NCBI RefSeq assembly: GCF_003932955.1
Contig: NZ_QOVY01000003.1
Location: 121,869-185,868 of the forward strand
Length of the DNA stretch: 64,000 nucleotides
Direction: 5' to 3'
From: Chryseobacterium sp. SC28
GTDB taxonomy: Bacteria; Bacteroidota; Bacteroidia; Flavobacteriales; Weeksellaceae
Under the pieces are notes generated by a model that searched no databases, was not told where the DNA came from, and saw only the letters and a list, made by a program, of their open reading frames with translations. A program made the position numbers and the translations under genes. Below are positions 1-9,323 of the stretch, one piece after another (position 1 is the stretch's first letter; every line of letters starts with the position of its first letter).

Positions 1-99
1 TTAATAAAACCACTTAAATAAAAATTTATATAATTATTGTAAATTATTTAAAATCAAATGTTAAAAAGCTATCGAATTAAAGTAATTAACGAGGCAATC

Positions 100-1062
100 C
101 TATTTTCCCAATTTTTTCTTTAGATTATTAATCATATCTATTGACATCGATGTAATATCGAATTTATAATCCAATCCCCAGTCTCTTTTGGCGGCAGAAT
201 CATCGATGCTTGCCGGCCAGGATTCTGCAATCGCTTGGCGAAAATCCGGCTCATATTTTATCTCAAAATCCGGGATTATTTTTTTGATTTCGTTTGCCAA
301 TTCTTTGGGCGTAAAACTCATCCCGCCAAGATTGTAGGAATATCGGATTTTGACCTGTTCTTTCGGTGCAGTCATCAATTTAATTGTTGCCTCAATGGCA
401 TCGTCCATATAGAGCATTGGCATCGCTGTATCTTCTTTGATAAAGCTGGTGTATTTACCATTTTCGACGGCTTCGTAAAAGATTTCCACAGCGTAATCTG
501 TGGTTCCGCCGCCAGCCGGTGCTTTCCAAGAAATCAGTCCGGGATAACGGATGCTTCTGATGTCGACATCATATTTTTCGAAATAATACTCGCACCATTT
601 CTCGCCTGCCATTTTGGATATGCCATACACTGTTGTAGGATTCAGAACCACTTCTTGCCCCACATTTTCTTTCGGAATTCCTTTCCCGAAAACGGCGATA
701 GAACTGGGCCAGAAGATTTTTTTGAGCAGTCCTTCTTTTGCCAATTCGCAGAGGTGTATCAAGGGTTCCAAGTTGAGTTTCCAAGCAAAAAGGGGCTGTT
801 TTTCCGATGTTCCCGAGAGCAGCGATGCCAAATGATAAACCGTTGTGATCTTATGCTCTTTAATGACATCGGTAACGGCCTGAAAATTAGTTACATCCAA
901 TCTTTCGTAGTAGCCGGCTTCCGTAATGCCTTCTTTCCATTTGTCTAAGCCCGATGCTACGACCTTCTCTCTCCCATAAATTTCTGATAATCTGGCCGTT
1001 AGCTCTGTCCCAATCTGCCCAAGAGCGCCTGTAATTAGGATTTTTTCTTGTGATGCCTCCAT
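100..1062 (-). CDS. L-threonine 3-dehydrogenase, extended SDR type
   Basis: Extended short-chain dehydrogenase/reductase of 320 aa. The Rossmann glycine motif GALGQIG is at about residues 12-18 and the catalytic YGISK (YxxxK) follows the PSSIAVFG strand near residue 147. Overall it resembles the NAD-dependent threonine dehydrogenases of flavobacteria and animals, which oxidise L-threonine to 2-amino-3-ketobutyrate. Family membership is clear; substrate is inferred from overall resemblance rather than from a unique residue. A sugar-nucleotide epimerase is the main alternative, but the length and the C-terminal SWPASIDDSAAKRDWG block favour threonine dehydrogenase. It is monocistronic, with a TAGATTTG box 20 bp upstream of the ATG. 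Confidence 0.85.
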   Translation of the reverse strand: MEASQEKILITGALGQIGTELTARLSEIYGREKVVASGLDKWKEGITEAGYYERLDVTNFQAVTDVIKEHKITTVYHLASLLSGTSEKQPLFAWKLNLEPLIHLCELAKEGLLKKIFWPSSIAVFGKGIPKENVGQEVVLNPTTVYGISKMAGEKWCEYYFEKYDVDIRSIRYPGLISWKAPAGGGTTDYAVEIFYEAVENGKYTSFIKEDTAMPMLYMDDAIEATIKLMTAPKEQVKIRYSYNLGGMSFTPKELANEIKKIIPDFEIKYEPDFRQAIAESWPASIDDSAAKRDWGLDYKFDITSMSIDMINNLKKKLGK

Positions 1063-1525
1063 TTTTACTTTTTTAGATTCGCAAATCTAATTAATTTAAT
1101 ATTTGTTTGATATTTTTTTAAGAACCAACTTAAGTTACTTATGGATAAAATCTGCAATTGAGGAAACAAACAATTTCCAATGTTTTATTTTTCATCTTTT
1201 TATTTTGCGGCCTCCATCGTTTCCAAAAGTTCGCTGTATTTGTATCACTTTGTTCTGCATTTGATTTACAATTTTAGTTCCAAATCTTTTGACATAGTTG
1301 ATATGAAAACGACTCCGAAAATCAGTATTAAAGAGCTTTTAACATTTCTAATCTATCTGAATCTCATCATTTTTTTTGTCGTTGAATACAGCTTAATAAA
1401 AAGAAAATGATTTTCCACAACCATTTTTCAATGAAAAGTATGAAGGAATGATAACTAAGAAAGCCAGCTTATTGACTGACCTTCAACTAATTAAAACCTA
1501 ATTAAGCGTTATTGCATTAACAATC
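1063..1525. other. Intergenic stretch without a supported gene
   Basis: AT-rich 463-bp gap between two minus-strand genes. A weak plus-strand ORF (1180-1410) is Phe/Leu/Ser rich with no recognisable domain, signal peptide or promoter, and I do not call it. Nothing else is visible apart from the -7 box near its left edge. Confidence 0.5.
1082..1089 (-). promoter_or_regulatory. Bacteroidota -7 box upstream of threonine dehydrogenase
   Basis: On the minus strand this reads TAGATTTG, matching the TAnnTTTG consensus of the flavobacterial primary sigma factor. No convincing -33 TTG lies at the expected distance, so only the -7 element is called. Confidence 0.4.
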
Positions 1526-3067
1526 CTAATTCATCTTTTTCAAATCCAAATCCTCAAAATCGAAACTGAAATCGGTCACATCAGAGATCGGTTTCATTTT
1601 TGCAGAAACGGCTTTTCCATTTTCATCAAAATTCAAAATGAAGAAGGCATCGGCATCGTAGCTGCGGTCGTCCCATTTCACCACAAATGCATTGGCAGAA
1701 TAGGGTAACAATTCTCCTTTCAGTTTTGGAGAAGATTTGCAGCTTAATCTGTACGACTTGCCGGCTTTGGTAATTTCGACAATCCCAAACCAATTATCCT
1801 TGTACCAGCCGATAAACTGCTCGTCTTTCAAATCTGATTCGAATTTGGAAGTTTTCGCAAATACTTCTTTCTTCTGCTTGGCAAAGAGCGCTTCATTTTT
1901 TCTGGCTTTATCACCATTGATTTTCAGCCAATTGCGATCGTTGATGCCGAGATAAGAATCCTTCACGGTGTTGGTAATCGTAGAAAGCACCGCACCGGCT
2001 TGCTGATTGGTCAGGACTACAATTCCCAATTTCAAATCCGGAATCAGGGTAAAATGCGTTACCGTTCCTATCAGTCCGCCGCTGTGCTGAACCTGCAAAT
2101 GCCCTTTGACATCGCTCAAAAACCAGCCTAAACCATACCCATAAAAATGAGTGTCGTAAGGAGAATTCGCACCAACTTTATCGGGAATTTGAAGACTCCA
2201 AAGTTCGTGGGCGTTTTTCTCAGAAACCAATCGTTTGCCGTCTTTGGTAACGAATCCGTTCATAAGAAACGCTGCCCAAGTCGTCATATCCTTAATGTTG
2301 CTCAGGATTCCGCCTGCCGCATTTGCCGTCTCATTCCAATCGTGAGAAACGGCGACCGCTTTTCCGTCAACCGGAGCGTGCGCATCAATGATATTTTGAG
2401 AATTTGCAGAGATGGCGTTTTTATAACTTCCAAAACTTGAAGTCATCCCGACCGGTTTCAAAATGCGCTGTTCCACGAAATCTGCCCATTGCAAGCCGGA
2501 AACTCTGTGAATCACCTCGCCGGCAACGATGAACAGAATGTTGTTGTAGTCCAAAGTCGTTCGGAAAGGATTTTCAGGTTTCAAATAACGAACATTGTGA
2601 ACAATATCACTTACCGTAAGGCTGCCACCTTCCGGGAAAAACATCAGATCGCCCTGTCCCAAACCAAGCCCCGCGCGATGCGTCACCAAGTCCCTAATGG
2701 TCACATTCTGAGAAACGTACGGATCTGCCATTTGGAATTCGGGAATATATTTGCTCACTTTATCATCCCATTTCAGTTTGCCTTCATCGGCCAAAATGGC
2801 GAGAGCGGTGCAAGTAAAACCTTTGCTGTTGGACGCGATTCCCACCAAGGTATTCTCGTCCATCGGCTGCTTGTTTTTGAGAGAACGAACGCCGAAACCT
2901 TTGGCGTAGATTAACTTGCCGTCTTTTACGATCCCAACGGAAATCCCCGGCACATCGAAGGTTGACAAGGAGTTTTGAATCAGTTCATCGAGTTTCTTTT
3001 CGTCGAGCTGCGCATCGAATAAGACAAAAGAGAAAAGCAAAAAGAAAAAAGAAAAGGATTTGTACAT
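1526..3067 (-). CDS. Secreted serine hydrolase, class C beta-lactamase/DD-peptidase fold, with DUF3471-like tail
   Basis: 513-aa exported protein with a signal peptide at residues 1-19 ending FDAQ. The penicillin-binding fold is shown by SxxK (SNSK, residues 79-82), a YxN (YNN, about residue 175) and an HSGG box near residue 340 in the KTG position. The final 110 residues resemble the C-terminal beta domain (DUF3471) often attached to such hydrolases. It probably cleaves a peptide or ester substrate in the periplasm or at the cell surface; true beta-lactamase activity is not implied, because this family is functionally broad. It stands alone, divergent from the Tag-like gene. Confidence 0.85.
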   Translation of the reverse strand: MYKSFSFFFLLFSFVLFDAQLDEKKLDELIQNSLSTFDVPGISVGIVKDGKLIYAKGFGVRSLKNKQPMDENTLVGIASNSKGFTCTALAILADEGKLKWDDKVSKYIPEFQMADPYVSQNVTIRDLVTHRAGLGLGQGDLMFFPEGGSLTVSDIVHNVRYLKPENPFRTTLDYNNILFIVAGEVIHRVSGLQWADFVEQRILKPVGMTSSFGSYKNAISANSQNIIDAHAPVDGKAVAVSHDWNETANAAGGILSNIKDMTTWAAFLMNGFVTKDGKRLVSEKNAHELWSLQIPDKVGANSPYDTHFYGYGLGWFLSDVKGHLQVQHSGGLIGTVTHFTLIPDLKLGIVVLTNQQAGAVLSTITNTVKDSYLGINDRNWLKINGDKARKNEALFAKQKKEVFAKTSKFESDLKDEQFIGWYKDNWFGIVEITKAGKSYRLSCKSSPKLKGELLPYSANAFVVKWDDRSYDADAFFILNFDENGKAVSAKMKPISDVTDFSFDFEDLDLKKMN

Positions 3068-3131
3068 ATTTAAAAAAGCTTTTGGACGAAGATAAGAAAT
3101 TGTCTATAATGATTAATTGTCTCAGCTTGAT

Positions 3132-3139
3132 TATCTTTG
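3132..3139 (+). promoter_or_regulatory. -7 box of the Tag-like gene
   Basis: TATCTTTG matches TAnnTTTG and lies 27 bp before the chosen ATG at 3167. It overlaps the longer reading frame beginning at 3137, which argues for the downstream start. Confidence 0.45.
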
Positions 3140-3166
3140 CGTGGTTCAGTTAACAAGAAAAAATAT

Positions 3167-3718
3167 ATGTCCTATTGCGCCTCAATCGAAACAATGCAAC
3201 CGGAAGAAAGGAGAGCATTGCACCAAAATTACCACGATAATCATTACGGTTTTCCGATTCACGATGATGATGAACTTTTCGGAAGGTTGATTATGGAAAT
3301 CAACCAAGCCGGACTCAGCTGGGAAACCATTCTGAAAAAAGAAAATGCTTTCCGAAAAGCATACAGCAACTTTAGCATCGAAAAAATTGCGAATTACACA
3401 GAAAAAGACAGAGAAAGATTGCTTTCTGACCCAGGAATTATCAGAAATAAATTGAAAATAAATGCTGCGATAGAAAATGCTAAAACCATCCTGGAACTGA
3501 AAAAAGAATTTGGCTCTTTCGAAAAATGGCTGGAGCATCATCATCCCAAAACTAAAGAAGAATGGGTAAAACTCTTCAAGAAAACTTTTAAATTCACGGG
3601 CGGCGAAATCGTTGGCGAATTTCTGATGAGCATCGGCTATCTCAAGGGAGCGCACTCGGAAAATTGCTGGATTAACGAAAAAATATCATTGACGAATCCG
3701 AAGTGGAAACAGGAATAA
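3167..3718 (+). CDS. DNA-3-methyladenine glycosylase I family protein (Tag-like)
   Basis: 183-aa protein aligning over its whole length with the Tag family, which excises 3-methyladenine from alkylated DNA. Visible family blocks are YHDNHYGFP (YHDNEWGVP in E. coli Tag), QAGLSWETILKKE, DPGIIRNKLKI and FKFTGGEI. Cys4 and the CW pair near the C terminus sit where Tag binds its structural zinc. The start was moved from 3137 to the ATG at 3167 because that gives the usual MxYC N terminus and lies downstream of the -7 box. The NHYG substitution of NEWG may alter base recognition. Confidence 0.85.
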   Translation: MSYCASIETMQPEERRALHQNYHDNHYGFPIHDDDELFGRLIMEINQAGLSWETILKKENAFRKAYSNFSIEKIANYTEKDRERLLSDPGIIRNKLKINAAIENAKTILELKKEFGSFEKWLEHHHPKTKEEWVKLFKKTFKFTGGEIVGEFLMSIGYLKGAHSENCWINEKISLTNPKWKQE

Positions 3719-3845
3719 ACCAGAAAGCATCATAAAAATCCCATAAAAGATTTCGGAAGTCAAAGGTTTGCCAATGTGGAACGTGGCTGGTGATATTATT
3801 TAAATAGCAAGTGACTTAAGTGTTTTTTGAATAATCTTTTGTGCC

Positions 3846-3876
3846 TTTTGTGGTTAAAAAAATAGCCTTAAATTTG
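3846..3876 (+). promoter_or_regulatory. Promoter of the OPRT-OMPDC fusion gene
   Basis: TTTTG (3846-3850), 18 bp, then TAAATTTG (3869-3876): a good match to the Bacteroidota -33/-7 promoter. It lies 20 bp upstream of the start codon. Confidence 0.6.
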
Positions 3877-3896
3877 TTGAAATCTAAGAAAAGCTA

Positions 3897-5255
3897 ATGG
3901 AAAGCAAAAAAGAATTCTTCCTGGAGTGCTACAAACTCGGGATCATCAAGTTTGGCCGTTTCACGCTGAAAAGCGGCATCGAAAGTCCGTTTTACGTAGA
4001 TCTTCGGCCGCTCGCTTCTGACCCAAAAATCCTGAAAAAACTCGCCAACTATCTTTTGGAAATGCTTCCATTGGACAATTTTGATATTATTTGTGGCGTT
4101 CCTTACGCGGCGCTTCCGATGGCGACGGCGATGTCTTTGGAGAGCTATATTCCGCTGATTATCAAGAGAAAAGAAGCCAAATCCTACGGTACCAAGAAAC
4201 TCATCGAAGGGATTTTTGCCAAGGGGCAAAACTGTCTTTTGGTGGAAGATGTGATTACCTCCGGAAAATCTATTCTCGAAACCATTGAGGAAGTTGAAAA
4301 TGAAGGTATCATAGTCTCGGATATCGTGGTGGTGCTGGATCGCCAGCAAGGCGGAAGAGAGAAATTGGAGGCCAAAGGTTACAAGGTTCATTCGCTTTTC
4401 AAAATTTCGGAAGTGGTGAAAATTCTGAGGGAAATGCATTACATCGATGAAGACGAAGTCGCCAGAATCCGAGATTTTGTAAATGGAAATCAGGTGGTTT
4501 TTGAGGAGAAAAAACGCTTGTCTTACGAAGAAAAATTGGAGATTGCAGAACATTCCTTTGCCAAAAAAATATTAGAAATCGCTATTGAAAAAAGATCAAA
4601 TCTCATCGCTTCCGCTGATTTTGTCACCACCAAAGAACTGCTTGCATTCGCCGATATTGCGGGTCCGCACATCGTTGCTCTGAAAACCCACGTCGATATT
4701 CTGAATGATTTTGATGAGGACGAAACCATTTTACCATTAAAAAACTTAGCCCAAAAGCACAACTTCCTTTTGATGGAAGATCGGAAATTTGCGGACATCG
4801 GGAATACGCAGGCTTTGCAATTTTCTTACGGGACTTTTGAGATTTCCAACTGGGCAGATCTCGTGACATCTCACGTGATTGGCGGCAGCAAAAGCTTGGA
4901 TTGCTTCGTGAATGTCGGCGTAGTCGCCATCTTGGGAATGTCTTCGCAGGGCGCTTTGACGGATTCTCATTACCGCGAAGAAGCGTTGAAAGTGATCGAA
5001 AACCATCCGAACGTCATCGGTTGCGTGGCTCAAAACGAGATTTCGGATCAGCTGCTGCTCTTTACGCCGGGTGTCCATCTGGGAAAAAAGGGCGACGACA
5101 AAGGGCAGCAATACCATGCTCCGGAGCACGTCATCCGGAATTATGGAACAGATTTCATCATCGTGGGTCGGGGAATTTATAAATCCGATGATCCGGAACT
5201 GGAAGCGCTGCGCTACAAAACCGAAGGCTGGAAAGCGTATCTGAGTTGCCTTTAA
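3897..5255 (+). CDS. pyrE/pyrF: Bifunctional orotate phosphoribosyltransferase / OMP decarboxylase (UMP synthase type)
   Basis: 452 aa catalysing the last two steps of de novo UMP synthesis, orotate plus PRPP to OMP and OMP to UMP. Residues 1-190 are orotate phosphoribosyltransferase, with FTLKSGIESPFYVDLR and the PRPP loop LVEDVITSGKS. Residues 210-452 are OMP decarboxylase of the eukaryote-like subgroup, with the catalytic LMEDRKFADIGNT and the phosphate-binding IIVGRGIY near the end. The domain order equals human UMPS, whereas most bacteria carry two separate genes. Monocistronic. Confidence 0.93.
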   Translation: MESKKEFFLECYKLGIIKFGRFTLKSGIESPFYVDLRPLASDPKILKKLANYLLEMLPLDNFDIICGVPYAALPMATAMSLESYIPLIIKRKEAKSYGTKKLIEGIFAKGQNCLLVEDVITSGKSILETIEEVENEGIIVSDIVVVLDRQQGGREKLEAKGYKVHSLFKISEVVKILREMHYIDEDEVARIRDFVNGNQVVFEEKKRLSYEEKLEIAEHSFAKKILEIAIEKRSNLIASADFVTTKELLAFADIAGPHIVALKTHVDILNDFDEDETILPLKNLAQKHNFLLMEDRKFADIGNTQALQFSYGTFEISNWADLVTSHVIGGSKSLDCFVNVGVVAILGMSSQGALTDSHYREEALKVIENHPNVIGCVAQNEISDQLLLFTPGVHLGKKGDDKGQQYHAPEHVIRNYGTDFIIVGRGIYKSDDPELEALRYKTEGWKAYLSCL

Positions 5256-5299
5256 ATAGCTTACCAATTGAATGGATAAGACAAAAATAAATTTCAGAT

Positions 5300-6046
5300 T
5301 CAAGACTCCAACCACTCTTTAAAGGCCGTCACTTTTAATCGGCTCACTATTAGGTTTTTCGTGAGTTTCAGGTTGGTTTGTATGATAATTTTTCTGTTGA
5401 AATAAGGTTCTATAGACAGCACCGCATCCCTGTTGATGAGATTTTGTCTGTTGATTCTGAAAAACTGCTGTGGATTACAAACCGATTCTATATATTCGAG
5501 ATTTTTGAACAAGGGAAATTTCTCTCCAGAAAATGTGTACATATAAACGGTTTCCCATTCTATAAAAAACAGGGCGATATCTTTGACATTTTTCACCAAA
5601 GTTTTATCTCGGTAGGGTGTCAAAAAACTATGCTGATATTCACCGGAAACAGGGAATTGCAGTGAGGGTGCCGCCCGCTGCCGGAAAGTCTGAGCCAATC
5701 TTTGGTATTTCTGCAATGCAGCGTGAATATCTTCTTCTTTGAAGGGTTTTAAAATATAATCGATCCCGTTATTTTTAATGGCTTGCAGAGTAAATTCGTC
5801 ATACGCCGTACAAAATATAACCGGAACCGTAATCTCGATATGACTAAAAATTTCAAAGCTGTGACCATCGGCCAGCTGAATGTCCAAGAATATCAAATCT
5901 ATTTTTGACTGATGGCTGCTTAAATATTGCACGGCTTCGGCGATGGATTCCAAGCGTTCTGTCACCAGGAAATTTTCGTCCTGCTCAATGATTTCTTTCA
6001 GTAATTTAGAAGTATGCAGTTCGTCTTCTACAATAAGTACGTTCAT
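5300..6046 (-). CDS. LytTR-family response regulator
   Basis: 248 aa. The N-terminal receiver (residues 1-120) has the acidic EDE pocket near residue 8, the phospho-acceptor Asp in IFLDIQLADG and the conserved Lys in YILKPF. The C-terminal half is a LytTR DNA-binding domain (FFRINRQNLINRDAV). Its ATG lies 3 bp after the stop of the partner kinase, so the two are co-transcribed. Targets cannot be read from the sequence. Confidence 0.92.
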   Translation of the reverse strand: MNVLIVEDELHTSKLLKEIIEQDENFLVTERLESIAEAVQYLSSHQSKIDLIFLDIQLADGHSFEIFSHIEITVPVIFCTAYDEFTLQAIKNNGIDYILKPFKEEDIHAALQKYQRLAQTFRQRAAPSLQFPVSGEYQHSFLTPYRDKTLVKNVKDIALFFIEWETVYMYTFSGEKFPLFKNLEYIESVCNPQQFFRINRQNLINRDAVLSIEPYFNRKIIIQTNLKLTKNLIVSRLKVTAFKEWLES

Positions 6047-6049
6047 CTT

Positions 6050-7021
6050 CTATATCAATTTTAATCGGGTTGTAAATTCCTCTTCCGTTTGGTCGATTTC
6101 TACGCCATCGTAGATTCCCAGCAATTCGTAGCGTTTTTTCAGAAACTCTAATCCATATCCGGAAGTCGGCTGTTTCACCAGTTTGGGCTGTATATTGTTG
6201 ATGACTTCGATAGCATCATCCGCAGTATTGATGATTTCGATTTTTAGCGGAGCTTTGGAAGTCATCATATTGTGTTTGAAACAATTTTCGACCACGGTTT
6301 GCATCGCCAGGGTCGGAATGTGCATTTTATACAATTCTTTTTGGATGTCTATGGTGATGCTGATGGCTTCTCCATTCCTGTTTTTCATTAAGAAAAGATA
6401 AGATTCCAACAATTTTATTTCATCAAGCAATTTGATGACTTTTGCTTCATTGTATTTTAATGTTTGCCGATAAAAATCTGAAAGACTGAGAATAAATTGT
6501 TCCGATTTGGCATCATTGTGCCGCACCATAGTGCGAAGCGTATTCAAAGAATTAAACAAAAAATGAGGGTCTACTTTTGCCCGAAGAGACTCCAGCTGGG
6601 CTCGGTAATTTTCCGTTTGCATCTGTTCTTTTTCTATCTTAAGCTGCGTGACGTTTTTCTGCGTTTGCAAAGCGTATTGGATGACCAAAAACAGCATAGA
6701 AGCGGAGAAAAATTTGATGATAAAAACCCATCGTATGGCGATCCATTCTTCGAAAAGTGCCAGTAAGAAGTAGATGATGGCGGTAAATAGGATGATGGAT
6801 AAAATAATCAACAAAAATTTGTATTTGAATTTCATCTTAGAAACCCATTCCAAAACAAGCCATAGAGGATATAACACCAAGGTAGCATAAAACCACTTTT
6901 TATAAAAATCCAGCTCATATTCTTCTTGTAGCGCCGAATTCGAAAAAAGATTCAGCCCCGGTAGAAATACTGCCAAGGCAATGGGAAGAAGTTTTTCGGC
7001 ATTTATTTTTAGTTTTTTCAC
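6050..7021 (-). CDS. LytS/YehU-type sensor histidine kinase
   Basis: 323 aa with four hydrophobic segments in residues 10-125, a short coiled coil (about 125-150), then a His_kinase domain. The phosphorylated His lies in KVDPHFLFNSLNTLR and the ATP-binding N box in VVENCFKHN. No periplasmic sensor domain is visible, so it probably senses a membrane signal or a partner. First gene of the kinase-regulator operon. Confidence 0.92.
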   Translation of the reverse strand: MKKLKINAEKLLPIALAVFLPGLNLFSNSALQEEYELDFYKKWFYATLVLYPLWLVLEWVSKMKFKYKFLLIILSIILFTAIIYFLLALFEEWIAIRWVFIIKFFSASMLFLVIQYALQTQKNVTQLKIEKEQMQTENYRAQLESLRAKVDPHFLFNSLNTLRTMVRHNDAKSEQFILSLSDFYRQTLKYNEAKVIKLLDEIKLLESYLFLMKNRNGEAISITIDIQKELYKMHIPTLAMQTVVENCFKHNMMTSKAPLKIEIINTADDAIEVINNIQPKLVKQPTSGYGLEFLKKRYELLGIYDGVEIDQTEEEFTTRLKLI

Positions 7022-7051
7022 AGAAGCTTTTTTATTCTGAATTTAAAAATA

Positions 7052-7092
7052 CAAAAAAAACATCAAGACCGTTTGTTGATTCTTGATGTTTT
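7052..7092 (-). terminator. Intrinsic terminator after the small secreted protein gene
   Basis: Perfect 11-bp stem AAACATCAAGA / TCTTGATGTTT with a 12-nt loop, followed on the minus strand by eight T. It ends transcription of the 7100-7468 gene. Confidence 0.75.
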
Positions 7093-7099
7093 ACAGAGG

Positions 7100-7468
7100 C
7101 TATCCTCTATTTTTGTACCGCCCTTTGAACTCTTTTTTGTTTTCACTTCTTTGTTTTTTAAACTTTGCATATTGCTCGTCTGTAAGAATTTTTTTCAAAG
7201 AGTCTGTTCTGGCTTCGTCGGCTTTTTTCAATGTTTTAAGTTTCGCCATCTTACTCGCATCGGTGCTTTTCAGGGAATCAACGGTGGTGAAAAATGCCAC
7301 ATTTATTGCTTCGACTTTTGGATATTGCTCATCGGTGAGAGAGAGCTCTGTTTTCTGTTTTTCTGTAAATTGTTTTGCTTCTTGTTGCGGATCAAGTGTT
7401 TGAGCTTTTAGATTCAGAGTGCTTGCGATCGTGAGCAAAGAAACAATGGTTAATGTAAGGTGTTTCAT
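7100..7468 (-). CDS. Small secreted Lys/Asp-rich protein
   Basis: 122 aa with a signal peptide (residues 1-22, ending LKAQ). The mature part is charged and helical, with two LTDEQY repeats (SLTDEQYPKVEAIN and ILTDEQYAKFKKQR) like those in small periplasmic proteins of the Spy/DUF4890 kind. A chaperone or stress role is possible but unproven. It is followed by a strong terminator and preceded by the lipoprotein gene at 7505, with a 36-bp gap. Confidence 0.65.
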   Translation of the reverse strand: MKHLTLTIVSLLTIASTLNLKAQTLDPQQEAKQFTEKQKTELSLTDEQYPKVEAINVAFFTTVDSLKSTDASKMAKLKTLKKADEARTDSLKKILTDEQYAKFKKQRSENKKEFKGRYKNRG

Positions 7469-7504
7469 TTTGTATATTTTTTTTATCTAACTTTTCTAAT
7501 TGTT

Positions 7505-8275
7505 CTACCATTTGATGACATAACTATTTCCGTTTATTACCAAAGTGGCACTGTTGTTCCCGGTAAATGTTATCGTGGCATTATAAGATTTAGTAACGCC
7601 GTCTGCGCTTAGTTCAATTACCAATGTTGCCGTTCCGCCTTCGATTTTGTGCAGAGATTTGTTGACTTTCAAATTAGAAATGTTGTAGAGGACATTGCTG
7701 TTAAATGTTCTCTGATTTCGAACTTTGGAGATTTGCGTACCGCTACGTTTATACGTTCCATTGAGATCTGCAGTGGCACTGGAAGCGTCCAAACCTGTCA
7801 ACGTAAAAGCACCTTCGGCGCCATCGTTGCTAGACATTCTCACGGCATCATAGGTTCCACTCATGCTGTGACTATATGCGAAGGATTGTGGCAAGCCAGA
7901 AGAATTACAGTTGAGTTGATAACTTTTCTGAACGGAGTACGCATACGAGTATGTGGCTTGCGAATTGGATGCTGAAAAAGAACTATTGTAGGGTTGCCCA
8001 CAAACTAAAGCAGATTTGCCGGCATATACCTCGTTGGTTGCTGCAGTTTGGGAAGCATCCGCCACACTTTCTGTCAGTCCATAAGTTTGAGAAACCAAAG
8101 TTCCTTCCACGACGTCTACCGCATCCGCTTCTACGACGACTTCTTCAGGACTATCATTATCATCATCGTCCGAACAAGCAGTTGCAGATAGTGTTGCAGC
8201 ACATAAAAAAATTCCCAGAGCTAATCTTGAATAGCTTGAAAATAGAGATCCTAAATTTTCGATTGTTTTTTTCAT
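7505..8275 (-). CDS. Hypothetical lipoprotein, probably surface-exported
   Basis: 256 aa. Hydrophobic leader, then the lipobox SATAC, with Cys followed by SDDDDNDSPEE. An acidic run straight after the acylated Cys is the flavobacterial lipoprotein export signal, so surface exposure is inferred. The rest is Ser/Thr/Asn-rich and beta-predicted with no recognised domain. Function unknown. Confidence 0.7.
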   Translation of the reverse strand: MKKTIENLGSLFSSYSRLALGIFLCAATLSATACSDDDDNDSPEEVVVEADAVDVVEGTLVSQTYGLTESVADASQTAATNEVYAGKSALVCGQPYNSSFSASNSQATYSYAYSVQKSYQLNCNSSGLPQSFAYSHSMSGTYDAVRMSSNDGAEGAFTLTGLDASSATADLNGTYKRSGTQISKVRNQRTFNSNVLYNISNLKVNKSLHKIEGGTATLVIELSADGVTKSYNATITFTGNNSATLVINGNSYVIKW

Positions 8276-8433
8276 AATATCTTCTTTTTTTGGTTGTTAT
8301 TGATGATTCAAAAGTAATTCCACTCGGAAAGAAAAACATTTATAAATTGGGTAAACTGAACAAATCGAGAGCTGAAATGGCAACCCTTGCTTTTAAAATG
8401 TATTTGCAATGGCTTTAATTTAAATGTTTAAGT

Positions 8434-9315
8434 TTAAAATTGAAAACTATAGCCAACGGTCCATTTGAAACCAGAAAATACAATTTCCGAAACCGGCTTG
8501 CTTTTTTCTGACAGGTTGAAGGTGAATATCTTCCAGTTATTGGTATCAGCATCCTCATAAAGTCTCATCCTTTGCCTGAGAGCGTAGCCCACTCCGATAT
8601 TTAAATGGTGGTGTTTTTTGAGAAATATATCAAGACCAGTCATCGCATGCCATCCTGAATATTCAATTATAGAGTTTTGAAACTGATTTTCCGATAGTCG
8701 ATAACTTTCTACTTTTCCTGAAAGTTCATTGATCCATTTTAAATTTTTACTGATATGATAGGTGAGCTTCGGCTTAATTGGTAATAGGCCGGATAATTCC
8801 CATTTTTCATTTATTTTATAATTTATAGAAACGAAGGGATTAATCTGGTGTCCCGAAAATTGTCTTGCATAAGCCAAGCCAACACCCGTAGAAAATTTTT
8901 CACCGAGTTCTACACGGTATTGCCCTCCCATGCTATAGCGGAAATCCTTCCAGCTTAGGTCTTCATAATCTGAAAAAATGCCGGCCATTGCTAGAACTTG
9001 CAGCTTACTATTATCAGATAATTTTTTTTCCCAGAATATATTAGCATCCAGTCCTGACAATGTTTGATTAAAATTGGAATCTACATTGCTGGTAGTGGAA
9101 TGATGAAAAGTTAATCTACCACCTACTAAGTCTTTCTCTTTCTTGAGAATAGGAAAATTAATAAATGCATCTACTTCACTGCTTTTTCCATTTATCTCAT
9201 GATCTTTAAGTGTATTGTGACTGTAATTTACACCTGCAAAATCCAGCATCTGCTTTTGGGCAGGAAATGAAATTGCAGATACAATGCAGACAAATGATAA
9301 TAATTTATATTTCAT
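8434..9315 (-). CDS. Outer-membrane beta-barrel protein (DUF6268-like)
   Basis: 293 aa with a signal peptide (residues 1-19) and alternating aromatic/polar strands to the end. The terminal Phe (VGYSFQF) is typical of BamA-inserted barrels. The gene lies 8 bp after the ABC ATPase gene and is probably the last member of the efflux operon. It may be a pore or an unrelated barrel; the family assignment is tentative. Confidence 0.6.
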   Translation of the reverse strand: MKYKLLSFVCIVSAISFPAQKQMLDFAGVNYSHNTLKDHEINGKSSEVDAFINFPILKKEKDLVGGRLTFHHSTTSNVDSNFNQTLSGLDANIFWEKKLSDNSKLQVLAMAGIFSDYEDLSWKDFRYSMGGQYRVELGEKFSTGVGLAYARQFSGHQINPFVSINYKINEKWELSGLLPIKPKLTYHISKNLKWINELSGKVESYRLSENQFQNSIIEYSGWHAMTGLDIFLKKHHHLNIGVGYALRQRMRLYEDADTNNWKIFTFNLSEKSKPVSEIVFSGFKWTVGYSFQF

Positions 9316-9323
9316 ATTACAGA

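Noticed and set aside
235..948. 237-aa ORF antisense to threonine dehydrogenase, and other long antisense ORFs (for example 16215-17129, 19991-20923, 25958-27013, 34099-35109)
   Set aside because: They are shadows of well-supported genes on the other strand, with His/Cys/Phe-rich composition typical of antisense frames.
1180..1410. 76-aa plus-strand ORF
   Set aside because: Low-complexity hydrophobic sequence with no promoter box or family resemblance.
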